Assembly: GCF_026340565.1 (NCBI RefSeq)
Contig: NZ_JAPEPB010000001.1
Coordinates: 5,981,001-6,045,000 of the forward strand
DNA length: 64,000 nt
Reading direction: 5' to 3'
Source of the DNA: Kitasatospora sp. NBC_01287
GTDB taxonomy: Bacteria > Actinomycetota > Actinomycetes > Streptomycetales > Streptomycetaceae
Under the pieces are notes generated by a model. It made no database searches, had not been told where the DNA came from, and saw only the letters and a list, made by a program, of their open reading frames with translations. Below are positions 32,539-41,286 of the stretch, one piece after another. Made by a program: the position numbers and the translations under genes. How positions within the stretch are numbered: the first letter of the stretch is position 1; each line of letters begins with the position of its first letter.

Positions 32539-32991
32539 CACATGATGGTCGCCGGGATGCCGCAGTACCGCAGTCTCCGCCCGGGGGAGCCGCCGCGCTT
32601 CCTCGGCCCGGCCGCCGAGTCCCGGGCGCCGGGCGGTCGGGCGTCCGTGCCGAGCACCGCCCAGCGGTACGACACCGTCGTGGTTCCGCTGCGCCTGGGC
32701 CTGGAGACGGTCGACATCCTGCGGCTGCGCCGGGCCTGCGGCTCGGTGGCGCAGGGGGCGGCCGGCGCCACCCTCTCCTTCCTGGTCCCCAGCGGCACCG
32801 CCGAACGCTGGCACCTGCCGGGCACCGCCGCCGCGCCGGGCGCCGTGCCGCTGACCGCCACCGACCCGCGCTGGCTGGTCCCCCCGGCCGGGCCCGAAGC
32901 CGCCGCGGCCCCCACCGATCCCTGGGTGCTGCGCTCCGGGCTCTGCGAGGCCGCCCGCACCCTGACGGCGAGCGGCCTCGCCCCGTTCTGA
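32539..32991 (+). CDS. Hypothetical protein of 150 aa
   Basis: A small soluble protein with a Pro/Arg-rich N-terminus, then a core AQRYDTVVVPLRLGLETVDI and RLRRACGSVAQGAAGATLSF. Its end, LRSGLCEAARTLTASGLAP, has no known motif. AGGAGGG precedes tandem ATG codons at 32539 and 32542; the first has the better spacing. I do not recognise a family. It lies upstream of the spermidine-synthase-like gene on the same strand, about 100 bp away. Confidence 0.65.
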   Translation, partial: HMMVAGMPQYRSLRPGEPPRFLGPAAESRAPGGRASVPSTAQRYDTVVVPLRLGLETVDILRLRRACGSVAQGAAGATLSFLVPSGTAERWHLPGTAAAPGAVPLTATDPRWLVPPAGPEAAAAPTDPWVLRSGLCEAARTLTASGLAPF

Positions 32992-33090
32992 CCGCCGGCC
33001 GCTGACCGCTGAGCGCTGAGCGCTGAGCGCCGGCCCATCCCTCCCGCCCACCTGCGCGTTCTCCCGCTCCCACGCGAGATACTTCGCTCC

Positions 33091-33996
33091 ATGGGACGAG
33101 AGCAACGAGCCCCGCGCAGGCGGCCGACCACCACCTCCGGGGCCGGGCCGCTGCCGCCCGCTGCCACCGGGCCCCGTTCGCACCGCACCGAGTTCGGCCT
33201 CGCCGAGCTGATCCCGGACCGGGACCACCCCCAGGCCTGGTCGCTGCTGCTGGACGGCGCGCCGCAGTCGCACGTCGACCTGGCCGACCCCACCCGCCTG
33301 GCCTTCGAGTACCAGCGCCGCCTCGGCCACCTGATCGACCTGGCCGGCGAACCCGGCAAGCCGATCCGGGTCCTGCACCTCGGCGGCGGCGCGCTGACCC
33401 TGGCCCGCTACACCGCCGCCACCCGCCCGCGCTCGCGGCAGCAGGTCGCCGAACTGGACACCGCGCTCACCGAGTGGATCCGGGTCGAGCTGCCGCTGGA
33501 GTCCGGTTGGCAGATCAAGGTCCGCGGCGGCGACGCCCGCGCGGTGCTGGAGCGTGCTCCCGAGGGCAGCGCCGAGCTGGTGATCGCCGACGTCTTCTCC
33601 GGTGCCCGGGTTCCCGCGCACTGCGCCACCGTCGAGTTCGCCACTCTCGCGGCCCGTGCGCTGGCCCCCGGCGGCCGCTACGCCGTCAACATCACCGACG
33701 GATCGGCCCTCGCCTTCGCCCGCTCCCAGGTCGCCACCCTGCTCGCGGTCTTCCCCGAGGTCGCGCTGATCGCGGACCCGGCGGTGCTGCGCGGCAAGCG
33801 CTTCGGCAACCTGATCCTGGTCGCGGCCCACACCCCGCTGCCGATCGCCGAGCTGACCCGCCGGACCGCGACGGACGCGAGCCTGGGCCGGGTCGAGCAC
33901 GGGCGCGAGCTGGCCGCCTTCCCGGCGGGCGCGCCGGTGGCCACCGACGCCTCGGCCGCCCGGTCCCCGGAGCCGCCGGCGGACACCTTCAGCTAG
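33091..33996 (+). CDS. Spermidine-synthase-like methyltransferase-fold protein
   Basis: A 301-aa cytosolic protein with the SAM/dcSAM-binding Rossmann core of spermidine synthase-like proteins. It has motif I VLHLGGGALTLARY, an acidic strand end VAELDTALTEW, and ELVIADVFSGARVPAH, equivalent to the catalytic Asp motif. A basic disordered tail of about 30 residues precedes the core. Family members in actinomycetes are often called fused MFS/spermidine synthase, but here the membrane half is absent. Whether it makes polyamines is not clear. ATG 33091 has no strong RBS. Confidence 0.75.
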   Translation: MGREQRAPRRRPTTTSGAGPLPPAATGPRSHRTEFGLAELIPDRDHPQAWSLLLDGAPQSHVDLADPTRLAFEYQRRLGHLIDLAGEPGKPIRVLHLGGGALTLARYTAATRPRSRQQVAELDTALTEWIRVELPLESGWQIKVRGGDARAVLERAPEGSAELVIADVFSGARVPAHCATVEFATLAARALAPGGRYAVNITDGSALAFARSQVATLLAVFPEVALIADPAVLRGKRFGNLILVAAHTPLPIAELTRRTATDASLGRVEHGRELAAFPAGAPVATDASAARSPEPPADTFS

Positions 33997-34133
33997 GACC
34001 GAGGCCGATCCGGCCGCAGCGCCCGGGGGCAGGGCGTGGGCGCCGGCGCTGGAGTTGGCGCAGGAACGGCGGAGTGCGGGCATGGCCGGGTGCGCACGGC
34101 GCGGGGCGAGCGGGAACGGGAACGGTGACCCGG

Positions 34134-35426
34134 TCAGTGTCCGCGCGGCAGCCCGCGGTGCTTGTACATCGCCGCCCCCGTCAGCAGCAGCCCGGCGGCG
34201 ATCGGGATCAGCACCGCGTCCTCGGTCCCCGTGGCCGCCAGCGGCCCCGCGACGGCGCTCCCCGGGGCGACCGGGTGGCCGACCGTGGTCGGGCCGCCAC
34301 CGGAGGCCGGCTCCGCTCCGCTCACCACGACTGCCGCGCCACCACCGGGCCGGGCCGCACCACCCACGCCGGCGCGACCGCCGTCCCTGGAGGCGGCGAG
34401 CTCGACATCGTGGGCGCCTGAGGCGCCCACCACGGCCCCGGCGGCCGGCAGGCCGCTGTCCGACGCCCCGTCAGCCCGTGTGCCTCCACCGCCGCCCGGC
34501 GCCGGGCCGGGCTCCCCCGACACGCCGTCCCCCGCGGCCTCACCGCCCCGCGCGGCCGCCGGAGTCCGGCCGGTGGTCACGTCCCGCCCGGCCCGCCCGC
34601 CGGCCTCCGTCGACGACGGGGCCCGCCCGTTCGGGGCGTCCGGCTGCCGACCCGCTGCCGGTCGCGCCTGCGGCGGCACGGTCGGCAGCAGCATCCCGGC
34701 CAGCGCGAACGCGTCCGGCACCGCTGTCGCCTGCCCGGGTAGCGGCAGCCCACCGGCCCGGATCTTGCTGTGCAGCAGTTGGTCGACGCCGCTGCCCGCG
34801 CCGTCGAGCCCGGCCGCTCCCAGCACCCCGGGCACTGCGGCGGCATCCGGGCTCGCGCCTGCGCCCGGGCCTGTGCCGGGGCTGTCGCCGACGGGCTCGT
34901 GTCCGGCCTCGGCGGCTCCGCCCCCGGGCTCCGGCGCCGCGCCGCCGCGCCGGAGCGTGCGATCGGCACCGCCCGTCCCGCCGGGGCCTCCCCCGGGGCG
35001 GCCGCTCCTACGAGCCTGACCGCTCGCTCCGTTCGCCCAGCTGCTGGTACTCGCCGCACTGCCGGCGCTCGACCCGTCCGCGTCACCGGCGCTGCGCGTC
35101 CCGACCGCGCGGGCCGGGGCCTCGACCGGCGGGCCGCCGGCCGCGTGCGCGGCGCCGATCCCGAGCCCCCAGACCTGTGCCAGCACCGCCCCGCTCGCGG
35201 CCAGTGTTCGCGGTCCCGATCGCCGGCCTCCGCCCCCTCGGCGCTGCTCCGGCACCCGGGGCGCCACCTGCTCCACCCGGGCGGGCGGCGGCAGGGGCGG
35301 CGGGAGGGGCGATGGCTCTGGCGCCGGGGACGCGTGATTGGCTCGCACGTGAGGGGAGAACGAGCCGCGGCGCCGCCAGGTCACGCCGCGCGTTGACGCA
35401 CCGTCAACCATCGGGCCCGGCAGCAT
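34134..35426 (-). CDS. LAXTG-type sortase-anchored surface protein
   Basis: A Gly/Ala/Pro-rich exported protein of up to 430 aa. The C-terminus has the complete sortase signal: LAATG, a hydrophobic stretch AVLIPIAAGLLLTGAAMY, then a basic tail KHRGLPRGH. LAXTG is the motif used by class E sortases in Streptomyces. An export signal is visible at residues about 70-100 (ASGAVLAQVWGLGIGAAHA), so the true start may be one of several GTG codons downstream of 35426; none has a good RBS. The central 300 residues are low complexity with no fold recognised. No sortase gene is in the window. Confidence 0.6.
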   Translation of the reverse strand: MLPGPMVDGASTRGVTWRRRGSFSPHVRANHASPAPEPSPLPPPLPPPARVEQVAPRVPEQRRGGGGRRSGPRTLAASGAVLAQVWGLGIGAAHAAGGPPVEAPARAVGTRSAGDADGSSAGSAASTSSWANGASGQARRSGRPGGGPGGTGGADRTLRRGGAAPEPGGGAAEAGHEPVGDSPGTGPGAGASPDAAAVPGVLGAAGLDGAGSGVDQLLHSKIRAGGLPLPGQATAVPDAFALAGMLLPTVPPQARPAAGRQPDAPNGRAPSSTEAGGRAGRDVTTGRTPAAARGGEAAGDGVSGEPGPAPGGGGGTRADGASDSGLPAAGAVVGASGAHDVELAASRDGGRAGVGGAARPGGGAAVVVSGAEPASGGGPTTVGHPVAPGSAVAGPLAATGTEDAVLIPIAAGLLLTGAAMYKHRGLPRGH

Positions 35427-35463
35427 CGGTTTTCGGCCGATCTGATGGCACGGCAGGCAGAGC

Positions 35464-35919
35464 TCAGGAGTTCGGGCGCAGCGTCCAGAGCACGCTCATC
35501 TCGCCCGTCACCGCGCCGTCCTCGCGGGTGATCGACACGGCGACCGGGAACTCGGGCCGCTGCCCCGCGTCCAGCTCCGCGATGATCTCCGCGATCGGGC
35601 GGCCCAGCGTCGCGGTGGCGGTCACCGGGCCCATCGCCAGCTTCTTGTAGGCGATCTCGGCGCTGACGGCCAGCGGCACGGCCCGTGAGAGCTGGTCACC
35701 GAAGGCCGCCAGCACGATGCAGCCGCTCGCCGACTCGCCCAGCGTGAACATCGCGCCGGCGTGCGGCCCGCCCACGTGGTTGTGGAAGTCCGGCTGATCC
35801 GGCAGCCGCAGCACGGCCCGCTCGGGGGTCGTCTCCAGGTACTCCAGGTTCAGGGTGCGGGCCATCGGGACGGTGGCGGCCAGCATCTGGCCGATCGTGG
35901 GAGAGGTCATGGGCGTCAT
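35464..35919 (-). CDS. Hotdog-fold thioesterase-like protein (DUF4442/PaaI type)
   Basis: A 151-aa protein with the hotdog central segment HNHVGGPHAGAMFTLGESAS, the equivalent of the PaaI HGG(x)xxAxxE helix, followed by AEIAYKKLAMGPVTATATLG. Such proteins hydrolyse acyl-CoA thioesters or act as orphan binding folds; the substrate is unknown. There are two in-frame ATG codons at 35919 and 35910. The first is used, but there is no close RBS, so the message may be leaderless. It is isolated between the surface protein gene and tRNA-His. Confidence 0.8.
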   Translation of the reverse strand: MTPMTSPTIGQMLAATVPMARTLNLEYLETTPERAVLRLPDQPDFHNHVGGPHAGAMFTLGESASGCIVLAAFGDQLSRAVPLAVSAEIAYKKLAMGPVTATATLGRPIAEIIAELDAGQRPEFPVAVSITREDGAVTGEMSVLWTLRPNS

Positions 35920-36012
35920 GTTACTTGCCGGTAGCCTCGCGGGGCAGGGGGAGTCGGCAGCTGGTTCGGATGAGGCTGCCGCGCAGCTCGGCGCGGGCTG
36001 ACGGGGAAACGG

Positions 36013-36050
36013 CCGAGGGCCTGATCTCCATTTGGAGATCAGGCCCTCGG
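36013..36050. terminator. tRNA-His terminator
   Basis: An 18-bp perfect stem (36013-36030 with 36033-36050) and 2-nt loop just past the tRNA 3' end on the minus strand. Stems of the same size follow both tRNA-Lys genes. Confidence 0.9.
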
Positions 36051-36055
36051 TCTGA

Positions 36056-36131
36056 TGGGGTGAGTGACGGGACTTGAACCCGCGGCCACCTGGACCACAA
36101 CCAGGTGCTCTACCAACTGAGCTACACCCAC
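36056..36131 (-). tRNA. tRNA-His (anticodon GTG)
   Basis: The cloverleaf has acceptor GTGGGTG paired with CACTCAC, D-arm TAGCTCAGTTGG, anticodon loop TTGTGGT on a CCTGG/CCAGG stem and T-loop TTCAAGT. The discriminator base is C, as required for histidine, and the base before position 1 is G (36132), so the G-1 identity base is encoded. CCA is encoded at 36058-36056, unlike the tRNA-Lys genes. Confidence 0.95.
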
Positions 36132-36273
36132 CATCTGTCTCGCGCGTTCCCGCGCTGACAGGAAGAACTCTACAGGATCCGAGCGGGTGCTCGCGCCAGG
36201 GTTTCCCAGCACGACCAGGGCGGACGGTGATTGTGCGGCGCCGACCGTGACCGGCGCCACACGGCCGCGGGGA

Positions 36274-36876
36274 TCAGCCGGTCTGCAGCTGGTGCTTCGC
36301 GGCGATCTCCCGCGCGGCATCGCCGTCCGGGCCGGGCGGCGGGACGAACACTGCCTCGCGGTAGTACCGCAGTTCGGCGATGCTCTCCCGGATGTCCGCC
36401 AGTGCCCGGTGGCTGCCGCCCTTCTGCGGGCTGTTGTAGTAGGCCTTCGGGTACCAGCGGCGGGCCAGCTCCTTGATCGAGGAGACGTCCACGATCCGGT
36501 AGTGCAGGTGGCCCTCCAGGGCAGGCATGTCCCGGGCCAGGAAGCCGCGGTCGGTGGCCACGGAGTTCCCGCAGAGCGGGGTCTTGCCCGCCTCCGGCGC
36601 GTGGAGGCGGATGTAGTCGAGCACCAGCTGCTCGGCCTCGGCCATCGTCACCCCGTCGGCCAGCTCCTCCAGCAGGCCTGAGGAGGTGTGCATCGCGCGC
36701 ACCACTTCCGGCATCGTCGCGAGCGCCTCCTGGGGCGGGCGGATCACGACGTCCACGCCCTCCCCGAGGATGTTGAGCTCGGAGTCGGTGACCAGGGCGG
36801 CGACCTCGATCAGCGCGTCGCGCTCAAGGTCCAGGCCGGTCATTTCACAGTCGATCCATACCAAACGGTCGTTCAC
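36274..36876 (-). CDS. orn: Oligoribonuclease
   Basis: A 200-aa DEDDh exonuclease that degrades 2-5-nt RNAs and pGpG, finishing RNA decay and c-di-GMP turnover. Visible motifs are WIDCEMTGLD (Asp and Glu of ExoI), GNSVATDRGFL (ExoII) and SHRALADIRESI (His and Asp of ExoIII). The start GTG 36874-36876 follows AGGGTGG; no in-frame ATG fits. Length matches the family (about 180-200). It lies directly downstream of adpA on the same strand. That adpA-orn adjacency is conserved in Streptomyces, where ornA affects growth and sporulation. Confidence 0.95.
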   Translation of the reverse strand: MNDRLVWIDCEMTGLDLERDALIEVAALVTDSELNILGEGVDVVIRPPQEALATMPEVVRAMHTSSGLLEELADGVTMAEAEQLVLDYIRLHAPEAGKTPLCGNSVATDRGFLARDMPALEGHLHYRIVDVSSIKELARRWYPKAYYNSPQKGGSHRALADIRESIAELRYYREAVFVPPPGPDGDAAREIAAKHQLQTG

Positions 36877-37233
36877 ATGAGCCACCCTACGGCGCACTGC
36901 CGCCGCTGGGGCAGTGCCGGGGCCGCGCTTGCCGCCACCGAGCCGCCGGGTGGCCGAGCCGGGTTCTCGCGAGCGGTGGCCGTCTACGAGCCGCGGCCTA
37001 CGAGCGGCCGCCTCCCGTGGTCGGCCGGTGCGCGGTAGGCGTGTGCCAGGTCCGCGGTGGTCTGGCGCGGCCCGCGGCCCGCGGCCCGCGGTGCGCCGGA
37101 CAGGGCGCTGGGCAGGGCGTCGGGCAGGGCGACCGCGATGGGGTGCCGGCAGCGGGGGGCCGTGACGCCCCCCGCTGCCCCGCTGCCCTGCCGCCCGCAC
37201 CGGGCGGCCATGCCTGCCGCCCGGCCCGACCGG
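36877..37233. other. Spacer between adpA and orn
   Basis: 357 bp with no credible gene. It contains the adpA terminator (37149-37178), GC-rich repeats of the CGCGGCCCGCGG kind near 37070-37095, and the probable orn promoter near its left end. Confidence 0.7.
37149..37178. terminator. Terminator of adpA
   Basis: A 12-bp perfect GC-rich stem (37149-37160 with 37167-37178) and 6-nt loop, 56 bp beyond the adpA stop codon. Confidence 0.85.
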
Positions 37234-39513
37234 TTACGCCCCGGCGGCCGAGTCGGCCGAGTCGGCCGCTGACGGCGCTTCGGGCGGCCGCGCCTCACGC
37301 TGCTCCACGGTGCCGTCGGCCGCCGGGTCGCGCAGCGCGTCCCGGCGGACCAGGCGCTCCCGGGCCGCCGGATGCCCCGGCACCTGGCCCGCCGCCTGCT
37401 CGGCGGCCGCCTGGGCGCGGGAGCGGCCCGGTGCGGCGGTGGCCCGCGCGCCACCGGGCTGACCCGGCGTCAGGCCGATCCGGCCCGCCGCGCCGCGCCC
37501 AGCGACCCCGCGAGGTCCGCCGACCGGACCGGGGCCGCCCGGGGCGCCGCCGACAAGCCGCTCGGTGCGGTCGGCCCGCTCGGTGCGGTCCGGGGAGGGC
37601 CGGTCCGTGGAGGGCCGCTCCGCCCGGTGCCCCGAGCCGGTGCCGCGTGCGCTCGGCTGGGAGTGGCCGTCCTCCGCCACCGCGTGCTCGACCAGTCGCG
37701 GCTGTCCGGCCGGACCCCGGCGGGTCGCCGGACCCGGCTGGGGCGGCACCAGCGGCCTGATCCGGTTCTTGCCGGGCGCGGGCAGTGCCGGCGGCTGACC
37801 GGCCCCGGACCCGCCCGGGGCTCCAATGCCCCCGGTTCCGTTGCCGAAGCCGCCGGGCCCCCCGGACCCTCCGAACCCGGGCTGGCCCGTGGGTCCGCCG
37901 GGCGACCCGCCCGGGCCGGCGCCGGCCGCGCCGACCAGCCCGGGACCGGTCGCCGCGCCCGCCGGATACGCCCCGGCGCCGAAGCCGACCCCGGCCGCCG
38001 GGTTCGCCGCCCCGCCGACCACCCCGCCCGTCCGCTCCGACGGCAGGCCCTGCGGGGGCACGCCGGCGGCCGGACCCGAGGCCGGGCGGCGAGCCCGGTA
38101 GGTGGTCCGGTAGGCGGCGGGGGAGACGCCGAGCTGGCGCCGGAAGTGCCCGCGCAGCGCGACCGGCGATCGGAAGCCGCAGCGCCGCGCCACGTCGTCC
38201 ACCGACAGCTCGGAGGTCTCCAGCAGCCGCTGCGCCTGCAGCACCCGCTGGGTGATCAGCCACTGCAGCGGGGCACTGCCGGTCAGGGTGCGGAAGCGCC
38301 GGTCGAAGGTGCGCCGGCTCATGTAGGCACGGGCCGCCAGCACCTCGACGTCGAACTGCTGGTTGAGGTTCTCCAGCGCCCAGGTCACCACCTCGGCGAG
38401 CGGGTCGTTGCCGATCTCCTCAGGTAATGACTGGTCGATGTACTGCGCCTGTCCGCCGCCGCTGCGGCGGTTGGGCACCACCAGGCGGCGGGCCAGCGCG
38501 TTGGCGGCCTCGGCACCGTGGTCGCTGCGGACCACGTGCAGGCAGAGGTCGATCCCGGCCGCCGTCCCCGCCGAGGTGAGCACGTCGCCGTCGTCCACGA
38601 AGAGCTCGCGCGGGTCGACGTGCACCCGCGGGTACCGCTTGGCCAGCGTCGGCGCGTACATCCAGTGGGTCGTCGCGGGGCGTCCGTCCAGCAGACCGGC
38701 GGCGGCCAGCACGAAGGCGCCGGTGCAGAGCCCGATGATCCGGGCCCCCTCGTGGTGGGCCTTGCGCAGGGCCGCGATCGCCTCGACCGGCGGCGGCTGC
38801 GAGATCGAGCGCCAGGCCGGGACGACGATGGTGCCCGCCCGGGCGAGCGCCTCAAGGCCGAACGGGGCGGTCAGCGTCACGCCGCCGGTGGTGCTCAGTG
38901 GGCCGTCCTCGCCCGCGCAGACCAGCAGGCGGTAGCGCGGGACCCCGGCGTCCTGGCGGTCCACGCCGAAGACGGAGAGGGGGATCGAGCTCTCGAAGAT
39001 CGGTGCCCCGCTGAAGATCAGCACGGCCACCGTCTCGCGCCGCCGTCGGCCGGCGAGCTTGCGCGGCACGCCGGCCAACGACGGGCCGCCGCCCGCCGCG
39101 CCCGGTCCGCCGACCGTACTGCCTCCACCGCCGCCACTGACGCCACTGACGCCGCCGGCGATCCCCATGCCGCCGATGGCGCCGCTCGCTCCGCCGGCGA
39201 GGCCGGCGGCCGGATTGTGTCCGGCGGTGCTGGCGGTGCTGACGGTGTGTCCGGATGAGCTGATGATGTGTCCGCCGGTGCCGGTTGCACCGGATCCAGC
39301 CGTACTGACGCTCTGTCCGGCGCCGCTGACGGCATGCCCGACGGCGTTGTCGGCGTATCCACCCAGGGTGCCGCCGTCGGACGGGGCGGGACTCGAAGCG
39401 GTGGCATGGGACGGCGGGGTGAGTGGGGGCACGCTTCTTGAGGCGCGGCCTGCCCGGCCTACTGGGGACTGGCCGCTGTCAGGACCCGTCTCGCTCCTGC
39501 TCACCCTGTTCAA
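37234..39513 (-). CDS. adpA: AdpA-type master developmental regulator (DJ-1/ThiJ plus AraC HTH), extended at both ends
   Basis: The core is unmistakably AdpA: IFESSIPLSVFGVDRQDAGV and PATTHWMYAPTLAKRYP in the DJ-1/ThiJ-like dimerisation domain, then the AraC HTH with AARAYMSRRTFDRRFRTLTG and VARRCGFRSPVALRGHFRR. AdpA activates sporulation and antibiotic genes. One leucine codon in the inter-domain linker (QSLPEE) is TTA (38425-38427), so translation needs the bldA tRNA, as in other AdpA genes. Known AdpA proteins have about 400 aa. This one has some 145 extra residues in front and about 240 behind, all low complexity (Gly/Ser/Val and Pro/Gly/Arg). The start is uncertain; TTG 39511-39513 is used because GAGGGGG lies 10 nt upstream. 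Confidence 0.9.
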   Translation of the reverse strand: MNRVSRSETGPDSGQSPVGRAGRASRSVPPLTPPSHATASSPAPSDGGTLGGYADNAVGHAVSGAGQSVSTAGSGATGTGGHIISSSGHTVSTASTAGHNPAAGLAGGASGAIGGMGIAGGVSGVSGGGGGSTVGGPGAAGGGPSLAGVPRKLAGRRRRETVAVLIFSGAPIFESSIPLSVFGVDRQDAGVPRYRLLVCAGEDGPLSTTGGVTLTAPFGLEALARAGTIVVPAWRSISQPPPVEAIAALRKAHHEGARIIGLCTGAFVLAAAGLLDGRPATTHWMYAPTLAKRYPRVHVDPRELFVDDGDVLTSAGTAAGIDLCLHVVRSDHGAEAANALARRLVVPNRRSGGGQAQYIDQSLPEEIGNDPLAEVVTWALENLNQQFDVEVLAARAYMSRRTFDRRFRTLTGSAPLQWLITQRVLQAQRLLETSELSVDDVARRCGFRSPVALRGHFRRQLGVSPAAYRTTYRARRPASGPAAGVPPQGLPSERTGGVVGGAANPAAGVGFGAGAYPAGAATGPGLVGAAGAGPGGSPGGPTGQPGFGGSGGPGGFGNGTGGIGAPGGSGAGQPPALPAPGKNRIRPLVPPQPGPATRRGPAGQPRLVEHAVAEDGHSQPSARGTGSGHRAERPSTDRPSPDRTERADRTERLVGGAPGGPGPVGGPRGVAGRGAAGRIGLTPGQPGGARATAAPGRSRAQAAAEQAAGQVPGHPAARERLVRRDALRDPAADGTVEQREARPPEAPSAADSADSAAGA
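38425..38427 (-). promoter_or_regulatory. Rare TTA codon in adpA (bldA checkpoint)
   Basis: The Leu codon at about residue 363 is TTA, in the linker between the DJ-1-like and HTH domains. TTA is read only by the bldA-encoded tRNA in streptomycetes, and its position here matches the AdpA genes I know. Confidence 0.85.
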
Positions 39514-40413
39514 GGTGCCCAAGCCCCCTCGGTGGTGTGGTGTGGTGATGCGGTGCTGCGCAACAAGATCGAATCTACTGGGTGGACCGTTGCCGTTGTG
39601 ACAAGTTCACCATCCGACGCTATGTCGACATGGCAATTTGGCGTGATGCATTCGATCACGAAGCGTGGCACCCGTCGACCCCTCTGGGAAGGGGGCGGGT
39701 GGTGCGGTGGCTGGTTGCTGTACGGCGGATCCGCCGCGCCGAAGGATCCGCGCGCTCCCGGGGCCTGGTGGCCTGCCGGTATCACCAGCTGTGGTCCGGC
39801 GGACCGAAGCTGACTGAAAACAGGCGTTGCGCAGCCGGGGCGTGCGGTGCTTGCGTGCGCCCGTCGGGTCGGGGTCGAGCGCCCTGCTCGCGAGGGGCTG
39901 GGAGTGCGGGGCGGGAGTGGGGCGGGAGTGGGGTGCCCGGGCCCGGAGCCGGGCGGTTGGGCAGCAGGCGCTCGCGAGCCGGTAGCGGTGACGCTCGCGA
40001 GGGGTCGGACGGCGAGCGCGGCAGAGGTCGGACTGCGAGTGTGGCAAAGGCCGGACGGCGAACGCGGCAGCCGGCTCGAACAGGCCACGGCGCGCCCAGG
40101 GCGGACATTCCGGCCCGACTCTCTTCGGTGCGCTTGATCTGTGGGAAAGATCGCACACTGCAACATCGCTGTATTCAAACCGCTTGTCATACGAATAATC
40201 GTTTCGTCGGCTCATCCCCTCCCTTTCCATGGCTGCAAGTCCTTTGGCCGCAGGCTCGCGCCGATGTCGGCAACGACAGACGCACGAGGGGCAGCTGCTC
40301 CGGCGCCCATTCGTCTCGCTTTCGGTGCGGCCGGCCGCAGTTCCTGCCGCCTCCACACTTGAACGGCCTCCCGGGCCCACCGGACGGGCTTTCCCGTCCA
40401 CACTCGAACGGGA
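39514..40413. other. Long adpA upstream region
   Basis: A 900-bp non-coding stretch between the HAD hydrolase gene and adpA. It includes AT-richer parts around 39530-39670 and 40130-40210. At 39639-39648 a 10-mer matches the AdpA consensus TGGCSNGWWY at nine positions and overlaps a 6-bp inverted repeat (39642-39647 and 39655-39660). Open frames here lack RBSs and recognisable products. A long leader or promoter is usual for adpA, which represses itself and is targeted by several regulators. Confidence 0.55.
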
Positions 40414-41286
40414 TCAACCGACGACGACGGCCCGCTCGTTCGGCCCGCCTCGCACGGGCTCCGTCTCGTCCCAGGCCGACGCCGACCCGTCCACCCCGGT
40501 CGCCGAGCGCCCCCGGTCGGTCATCGACCGGTCCTGCCCGGTCAGCGGCTCGCCCTGTGAGCTGGCCGATCGATCGCTCCCGTCCGTCCGCAGCGTCTCC
40601 GTCATGCCGTTCAACTCCCGGTCCGCCAGGACCAGGGCGATCGCTTCGGGCAGGCCTGAGGCGCAGAGAGTGGGGCGGTAGGCCTGCTCCGACCAGGGGC
40701 GGCCGTGCCGCAACCAGACGCTGCGGATGCCCGCGAGCTCGGCGCCCGCGATGTCGGCGGGGCCGTGGTCGCCCACCACCCAGGCCTCGGCGGCCCGGTC
40801 GCCGGCCAGGCTGAGCCCGCAGCGCTGGGCGGCGATCTCGAAGATCAACGGGTCCGGCTTGGCGCAGCCGGCCTCCTCCGACACCACCCAGGCGTCCACC
40901 AGCGAACTCAGCCCGGTGCGCCGGATCTTCTCCAGCTGCGGGCCGGTCCCGCCATTGCTGACGATGGCGATCGTCCAGCCCGCCGTCCGCGCGGCCCGGA
41001 GCGCCTGGGTATGAGAACTCGGACAGCTGATATGAGAATTGATCCCCCTGCGGTAGTGCGTGAGCAGGCCCTCCAGGGACAGGTCCAGGCCGTACCGGCG
41101 CCGCGCGGCGCTCAGCACGGTGTCGCGGGGGACGTAGCCGCCGCCGTCGATGACGCAGAGCCAGTCGACCTCGCTCGGTGGCAGTCCGAAGTCGCTCACC
41201 AGCCCGGCGGCCCATGCGCGGTAGGCGGCGTCACGAGGGAGCAGCGTGTTGTCGAGGTCGAGCAGGAGCAGCGGCATGCCGTGCAT
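40414..41286 (-). CDS. HAD family hydrolase
   Basis: A 290-aa cytosolic HAD-superfamily phosphatase. Motif I is LLLLDLDNTLLPRDAAY (DxDxT), motif II IAIVSNGG, motif III the Lys of GCAKPDPLIF, and motif IV WVVGDHGPADIAGA. The cap between motifs I and II is a four-helix C1 type, so substrates are small phosphates; which one cannot be said. The C-terminal 60 residues are Ser/Asp-rich and lie outside the fold. Two starts are possible, ATG 41286 or ATG 41277; neither has a strong RBS. Confidence 0.85.
   Translation of the reverse strand: MHGMPLLLLDLDNTLLPRDAAYRAWAAGLVSDFGLPPSEVDWLCVIDGGGYVPRDTVLSAARRRYGLDLSLEGLLTHYRRGINSHISCPSSHTQALRAARTAGWTIAIVSNGGTGPQLEKIRRTGLSSLVDAWVVSEEAGCAKPDPLIFEIAAQRCGLSLAGDRAAEAWVVGDHGPADIAGAELAGIRSVWLRHGRPWSEQAYRPTLCASGLPEAIALVLADRELNGMTETLRTDGSDRSASSQGEPLTGQDRSMTDRGRSATGVDGSASAWDETEPVRGGPNERAVVVG

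Noticed and set aside
34055..35650. 531-codon plus-strand frame
   Set aside because: Antisense to the LAXTG protein and thioesterase genes, with Arg/Pro-rich nonsense. The sorting signal on the other strand shows which frame is real.
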